Positions 13,018-16,530 of a DNA stretch of 16,530 nt are shown here, piece by piece. Positions within the stretch are counted from its first letter, which is position 1; the number at the start of each line of letters is the position of its first letter. Origin of the DNA: an uncultured Erysipelotrichaceae bacterium (lineage in GTDB: Bacteria; Bacillota_I; Bacilli_A; Erysipelotrichales; Erysipelotrichaceae); contig CAKUQM010000037.1 of NCBI GenBank assembly GCA_934675465.1, forward strand, positions 1-16,530, given 5' to 3'. Both the position numbers and the translations under genes were made by a program. The notes under the pieces are model-generated. The model was given only the letters and a program-made list of their open reading frames with translations. It made no database searches and was not told where the DNA came from.

Positions 13018-14445
13018 ATGTTTGATGTAATTGTAATAGGTGGTGGTGTAACTGGATGTTCCATTTTAAGAGAACTATCTAAGTATGACCTAAAGGTTGC
13101 TTTACTGGAGAAGGAAGAGGATGTTTGTTCTGGAACTAGTAAGGCTAATAGTGCAATTGTTCACGCAGGACACGACGCAAAGAGTGGCAGTTTAAAGGCT
13201 AAGCTTAATGTGAGGGGTAATGAGTTGATAAAAGAGCTTGCCAAGGATTTAAATTTTGCTTACAAGAATAATGGTTCTCTAGTATTGTGTTTTGATGAAG
13301 AAGATTATCCAAAGTTGGAAGAACTTTATAATCGTGGTATTACTAATGGTGTCAAGGATTTACATATCTTAAATCATGATGAGGTTTTAAAGTTAGAACC
13401 AAATCTAAGTGATAATGTAAAGTATGCCTTATTGGCTAATACTGGTGCAATTATTTGTCCTTTTGAGATGAATGTTGCGCTTGCTGAGAATGCGGTGGCA
13501 AATGGCGCGGAAGTAATTCTTAATACTGAAGTTAAGGAAATTAAAAAAATTAATGATCATTATTTAATCAATAACCAATATGAAACAAGATGTGTTGTTA
13601 ATGCAGCTGGTTTATATGGCGATGTGATTCATAATATGATTTGTGAGAAAAAAAGAACTATAACTGCTCGTAAGGGCGATTATTGTTTATATGATACTGA
13701 CTTAGGCGATCTTGTATCGCATACTATTTTCCAACTTCCTACTGCTAAGGGTAAGGGTGTTTTGGTTACACCTACTGTTCATGGTAACTTGTTGGTAGGT
13801 CCTAGCGCTACCGATATTGATGATAAAGAGGATACTGGCACTTATGCGAGTGATTTGGATTTTGTCTTAACTAATGCGCTAAAATCAGTTAAGTCTTTAT
13901 CAAATAATAAGATTATTACATCTTTCTCAGGCTTAAGAGCTAAGGGTGATACAGGTGACTTTATTATTGAAGAGGCTAATGATAATTTCTTTGATGCGAT
14001 TGGTATCGAGTCTCCTGGTTTAACTAGCGCTCCTGCCATTGGTGAGATGATTTGTGAGATGGTTGTCGAAAAGTTAAAGCCAAGTCTAAAGGATGATTTT
14101 ATTTCTACAAGAAAAGGTTTAGTCCACTTAAAACATTTGAGTTATAAACAGCGTGGCGAACTTATTAAACAAAATCCTTTATATGGCAATATCATTTGTC
14201 GTTGTAATGATGTTTCTGAAGGTGAAATTATTGATGCGATTAATAGTCCAATCAAAGCTACTTCTTTAGATGCAATCAAAAGAAGAACTACGGCTGGCAT
14301 GGGAAGATGTCAGGCTGGTTTCTGTTGTCCTAAGACAATTGAAATATTGGCTAGAGAATTGGGAGTTAAGGAAGAAGAGATTACTAAGAATAATGCGAAA
14401 TCTAGAATGATTCTTGGAAAGTTAGGTGAAGATGATGAACTATGA
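13018..14445 (+). CDS. FAD-dependent dehydrogenase, GlpA/LhgO-like, with C-terminal BFD-type iron-sulfur domain
   Basis: This is a 475-residue flavoprotein of the DAO family. The FAD-binding motif is VIGGGVTGCSILREL (6-20), followed by the GTSKANSAIVHAGHDAK segment (39-55) typical of GlpA-like and L-2-hydroxyglutarate oxidase-like enzymes. VVNAAGLYGD is at 193-202 and GLRAKGDTGDFII lies near the substrate site. The C-terminal part (about 390-450) is a BFD-like domain with C394-x-C396 and C431-x4-C436, able to bind a [2Fe-2S] cluster. In the known anaerobic GlpABC enzyme, GlpA oxidises glycerol-3-phosphate to dihydroxyacetone phosphate and passes electrons on; that is the best guess here, but another 2-hydroxy acid or polyol phosphate is possible. 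First gene of a three-gene operon. No ribosome binding site precedes the ATG; the message may be leaderless. Confidence 0.85.
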   Translation: MFDVIVIGGGVTGCSILRELSKYDLKVALLEKEEDVCSGTSKANSAIVHAGHDAKSGSLKAKLNVRGNELIKELAKDLNFAYKNNGSLVLCFDEEDYPKLEELYNRGITNGVKDLHILNHDEVLKLEPNLSDNVKYALLANTGAIICPFEMNVALAENAVANGAEVILNTEVKEIKKINDHYLINNQYETRCVVNAAGLYGDVIHNMICEKKRTITARKGDYCLYDTDLGDLVSHTIFQLPTAKGKGVLVTPTVHGNLLVGPSATDIDDKEDTGTYASDLDFVLTNALKSVKSLSNNKIITSFSGLRAKGDTGDFIIEEANDNFFDAIGIESPGLTSAPAIGEMICEMVVEKLKPSLKDDFISTRKGLVHLKHLSYKQRGELIKQNPLYGNIICRCNDVSEGEIIDAINSPIKATSLDAIKRRTTAGMGRCQAGFCCPKTIEILARELGVKEEEITKNNAKSRMILGKLGEDDEL

Positions 14446-15679
14446 TGTTGTGATTATTGGTGGTGGTCCAGCTGGTTTAGCTAGTGCCTTAAGCATTAAG
14501 GAAGAGGGCATTGATTCTATTTTAATCATTGAAAGAGATGATAAGTTAGGCGGTATTCTTAACCAATGTATTCATAATGGTTTTGGTCTACATACTTTCA
14601 AGGAAGAGTTGACTGGTCCTGAATATGCAGCTAGATATATTGAGAAGGTCAAGGAAGCTAATATTGAATATAAATTGGATACGATGGTAATCAATATTAC
14701 TAAGAATAAAGAGATTACTTATGTTTCTAAAACAGATGGCTTAAATACAATTAAGGCTAAGGCTATTGTCTTGGCAATGGGCTGTCGTGAAAGAAGTAGG
14801 GGTGCCTTAAATATCCCAGGATATAGACCTGCTGGTGTTTATAGTGCTGGCAGTGCTCAAAAACTTTTAAATATCGATGGTTATCAAGTTGGTAAGGAAG
14901 TGGTAATTCTAGGGTCAGGTGATATTGGCCTTATTATGGCAAGAAGAATGAGTTTAGAGGGTGCTAAGGTTAAGTGTGTTGCAGAAGTCATGCCTTATTC
15001 TGGTGGTTTAAAAAGAAATATTGTTCAATGTTTAAATGACTTTGATATTCCATTACTTTTAAGTCATACAGTGATTGATATTAAGGGTAAGGAAAGAGTT
15101 GAGGGTGTTGTCATCGCCGAAGTTGATGAACATCGTAAGCCAATAAAAGGAACTGAAAAGGAATATAAGTGTGATACTTTATTACTTTCGGTTGGTTTAT
15201 TACCAGAGAATGAATTAAGTAAGATGGCTGAAGTAGAATTATCTAGAATTACTGGGGGTCCAATTGTTTCTGATAATCTAGAAACAAATGTTGATGGCAT
15301 CTTTGCGTGTGGTAATGTCTTACATGTTCATGATCTAGTTGATTATGTTTCAAATGAAGCTTCTAATGCCGGTAAGGGTGTTGTTAAATACTTAAAAGAA
15401 GGTAATGTGAGAAGTGATATGATTAAGATCAATACTAAAAACGGTGTACGTTATAGTGTTCCTTCTTATATTGATATTGAACATTTAGATAAAACAGTAC
15501 TTATTCGCTTTAGAGTAGCTGATGTTTACAAAAACAAGAATCTAGTTGTCTTTAAAGATGATGAAGAGATTAAAAGAGTAAAGAAGAAAGTGATGGCACC
15601 TGGCGAGATGGAACAAATCATCTTAACTAAAAAAGATTTAGATGGTGCTAAGGAAATAACACTTTCTTTGGAGGATTAG
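14435..15679 (+). CDS. GlpB-like NAD(P)/FAD-dependent oxidoreductase
   Basis: A pyridine-nucleotide-disulfide-type flavoprotein of 414 residues from the chosen start. It has VVIIGGGPAGLASA near the N-terminus (FAD), GGILNQCIHNGFG, AMGCRERSRGALNIPGYRPA, a second nucleotide-binding loop VVILGSGDIGLIMARRM, and GIFACGNVLHVHDLVDYVSN near the FAD ribityl site. The last 75-80 residues (from about SVPSYIDIE) form an extra beta-rich tail. It shows no CxxC redox pair like thioredoxin reductase. In-frame starts also exist at GTG 14426 and ATG 14432; ATG 14435 is preferred because AGGTG lies 6 bases upstream. It overlaps the GlpA-like gene by 11 bases, indicating coupling. It probably passes electrons between the GlpA-like subunit and NAD(H) or another carrier. 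Confidence 0.83.
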   Translation: MNYDVVIIGGGPAGLASALSIKEEGIDSILIIERDDKLGGILNQCIHNGFGLHTFKEELTGPEYAARYIEKVKEANIEYKLDTMVINITKNKEITYVSKTDGLNTIKAKAIVLAMGCRERSRGALNIPGYRPAGVYSAGSAQKLLNIDGYQVGKEVVILGSGDIGLIMARRMSLEGAKVKCVAEVMPYSGGLKRNIVQCLNDFDIPLLLSHTVIDIKGKERVEGVVIAEVDEHRKPIKGTEKEYKCDTLLLSVGLLPENELSKMAEVELSRITGGPIVSDNLETNVDGIFACGNVLHVHDLVDYVSNEASNAGKGVVKYLKEGNVRSDMIKINTKNGVRYSVPSYIDIEHLDKTVLIRFRVADVYKNKNLVVFKDDEEIKRVKKKVMAPGEMEQIILTKKDLDGAKEITLSLED

Positions 15680-15680
15680 T

Positions 15681-16031
15681 ATGGAAACTAAAGATATGAT
15701 TTGTATTGGTTGCCCTTTAGGATGTAACTTAACTGTTAAGATTGATGGCGAAAACATTGAAGTAAGTGGCAATACTTGTCCTAATGGTGAGCGCTATGCC
15801 AAAAATGAAATTACTAATCCAGTGCGCATTATCACATCTACAATCGATGTCCTTAATGGCAAAAGAGTTTCATGCAAGACAAAAGATGCAGTACCTAAGG
15901 GTAAAATCTTTGATTGTATGAAAGAAATTAGAGCTGCTAAAGTAAAGGCGCCTATTAAAATTGGTGATGTCTTAATTAAAGATGTTGCTCATACTGGCGT
16001 TGATGTTGTGGCTACTAAGGAAATTGACTAA
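15681..16031 (+). CDS. DUF1667 iron-sulfur protein of the GlpA/GlpB-like operon
   Basis: A 116-residue protein with Cys at 8, 11, 15 and 33 (CIGCPLGC, then NTCPNGERYA). The spacing C-x2-C-x3-C-x17-C resembles the small Fe4S4 domain at the start of molybdopterin oxidoreductases, so a [4Fe-4S] cluster is likely; a fifth Cys pattern is not conserved-looking. Family DUF1667 is commonly encoded beside GlpA-like and GlpB-like flavoproteins in Firmicutes, where it may take the electron-transfer place of GlpC. GGAGG lies six bases before ATG, and the gene starts one base after its neighbour's stop. There are no membrane segments. The strong terminator at 16034-16062 closes the operon. Confidence 0.85.
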   Translation: METKDMICIGCPLGCNLTVKIDGENIEVSGNTCPNGERYAKNEITNPVRIITSTIDVLNGKRVSCKTKDAVPKGKIFDCMKEIRAAKVKAPIKIGDVLIKDVAHTGVDVVATKEID

Positions 16032-16033
16032 CA

Positions 16034-16062
16034 AAACAAAAACCGCATCGCGGTTTTTGTTT
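16034..16062. terminator. Bidirectional rho-independent terminator between convergent genes
   Basis: A 13-bp perfect stem (16034-16046 with 16050-16062) has the GC core ACCGC-ATC-GCGGT and A/T-rich outer arms that supply T runs on both strands (TTTTTGTTT on +, TTTTTGTTTTGTT on -). It serves the DUF1667 operon and the ACT-domain gene, whose stop codon overlaps its edge. Confidence 0.9.
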
Positions 16063-16492
16063 ACTCATATGAAATTATTCTCAGTTCCTTGATTTCACCT
16101 ATTTCCTTTAGATATTTTTTTAAATCATCTAAAGACATATTCATTTCACTAATATCAAGAGAAACCATAACTGGGGCAATACCCTTTAAAGGTACAGCTT
16201 GAGAGATGGTAATGATTGATATACCAACTTTAGAAAGGGCATCACAAACCTTAGACAAGGCTCCAGTTTTATGGAATAAGTCTAAAGATAAAACTAGTTT
16301 TCTCTCATGTGTTCCTTCTTTGTATGGAAAAACCTTATCTTGATACTTATAGAAAGTACTTCTAGAAATGCCACACTTTTTACAAATATTAGTAATTGAT
16401 TCATTATTATTAAGCATTTCCTTAGCCTCCACTACTTTTTCAAAACACTTAGGCAGTAGACTTTTTTCGACTATTAAGAACTCTTTAGACAT
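16061..16492 (-). CDS. ACT-domain protein, PheB-like (UPF0735)
   Basis: A 143-residue cytoplasmic protein. Residues 31-52 (ESITNICKKCGISRSTFYKY) look like a helix-turn-helix of the kind that starts PheB-like proteins. An ACT domain spans about 66-141, with LVLSLDLFHKTGALSKVCDAL and GISIITISQAVPLKGIAPV, the usual small-ligand (amino acid) binding region with the GxL turn. UPF0735 members such as Bacillus PheB are often beside homoserine dehydrogenase or other amino-acid genes, and a role in sensing an amino acid is presumed. AAGGAGT precedes ATG 16492 by four bases. The gene is convergent with the DUF1667 operon, so the two are not functionally tied; its own upstream partner, if any, is beyond the window. 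Confidence 0.88.
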   Translation of the reverse strand: MSKEFLIVEKSLLPKCFEKVVEAKEMLNNNESITNICKKCGISRSTFYKYQDKVFPYKEGTHERKLVLSLDLFHKTGALSKVCDALSKVGISIITISQAVPLKGIAPVMVSLDISEMNMSLDDLKKYLKEIGEIKELRIISYE

Positions 16493-16530
16493 TTTACTCC
16501 TTCCTTATCTATCTTTACATTTTGGAAATA

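Noticed and set aside
14426..14434. GTG 14426 as the start of the GlpB-like gene
   Set aside because: It lies within the AGGTG ribosome-binding segment itself; ATG 14435 has proper spacing.
1..16530. CRISPR array, prophage or toxin-antitoxin module
   Set aside because: No regularly spaced repeats, phage structural genes or recognisable toxin pair were found on reading through both strands.

Overview
This is a low-GC Firmicutes-type chromosomal window that uses the standard bacterial code: TGG is Trp and TGA serves as a stop. A glmS ribozyme, a tandem pair of Fem-type peptidyltransferases with coiled-coil arms, a GlpA-like/GlpB-like/DUF1667 trio, a PheB-like ACT protein and an ISL3-like remnant fit an anaerobic gut bacterium. 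Erysipelotrichia and relatives are my best guess; that placement is inference, not shown by a marker gene.

Layout. (1) 1-405 is the C-terminal end of a surface protein with Cys-pair repeats and a membrane anchor. (2) 406-1176 is a gene-poor stretch. It holds a + strand terminator, a broken ISL3-like transposase start (- strand), a pair of imperfect direct repeats, a - strand terminator and a 48-residue small gene. (3) 1232-8268 is a divergent hexuronate (galacturonate/glucuronate) catabolism locus. uxaA-uxaB run leftward; a LacI-family regulator, uxaC and an uncharacterised alpha/beta-hydrolase run rightward. The 124-bp divergent region carries two near-identical 14-bp palindromes, one at each promoter. 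(4) 8290-10346 is glmS, preceded by a glmS ribozyme and closed by a palindromic terminator. A 31/32-bp imperfect inverted repeat brackets the unit, so the leader upstream of the ribozyme cleavage site is complementary to the 3' untranslated region. (5) 10354-12964 (- strand) is a tandem pair of FemX/MurM-like genes with a tRNA-Thr(CGT) directly downstream. (6) 13018-16031 (+) is a three-gene flavin/iron-sulfur operon related to anaerobic glycerol-3-phosphate dehydrogenase: GlpA-like with a BFD-type domain, GlpB-like, and DUF1667. (7) 16061-16492 (-) is a convergent PheB-like ACT-domain gene sharing a bidirectional terminator with that operon.

How it works together. UxaC isomerises galacturonate or glucuronate, UxaB reduces tagaturonate to altronate, and UxaA dehydrates altronate to 2-keto-3-deoxygluconate. 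The hydrolase may free uronates from an ester inside the cell, and the LacI protein most likely represses both arms and itself. No uronate transporter, KdgK or KdgA is present, so these must lie elsewhere. GlmS and the Fem pair both serve cell-wall synthesis: GlmS makes glucosamine-6-phosphate and is feedback-controlled by its ribozyme, and Fem enzymes add tRNA-borne amino acids to the peptidoglycan stem. The most unusual signals are the inverted repeat around glmS, the paired operators with a TA centre, and the unassigned hydrolase co-transcribed with uxaC.
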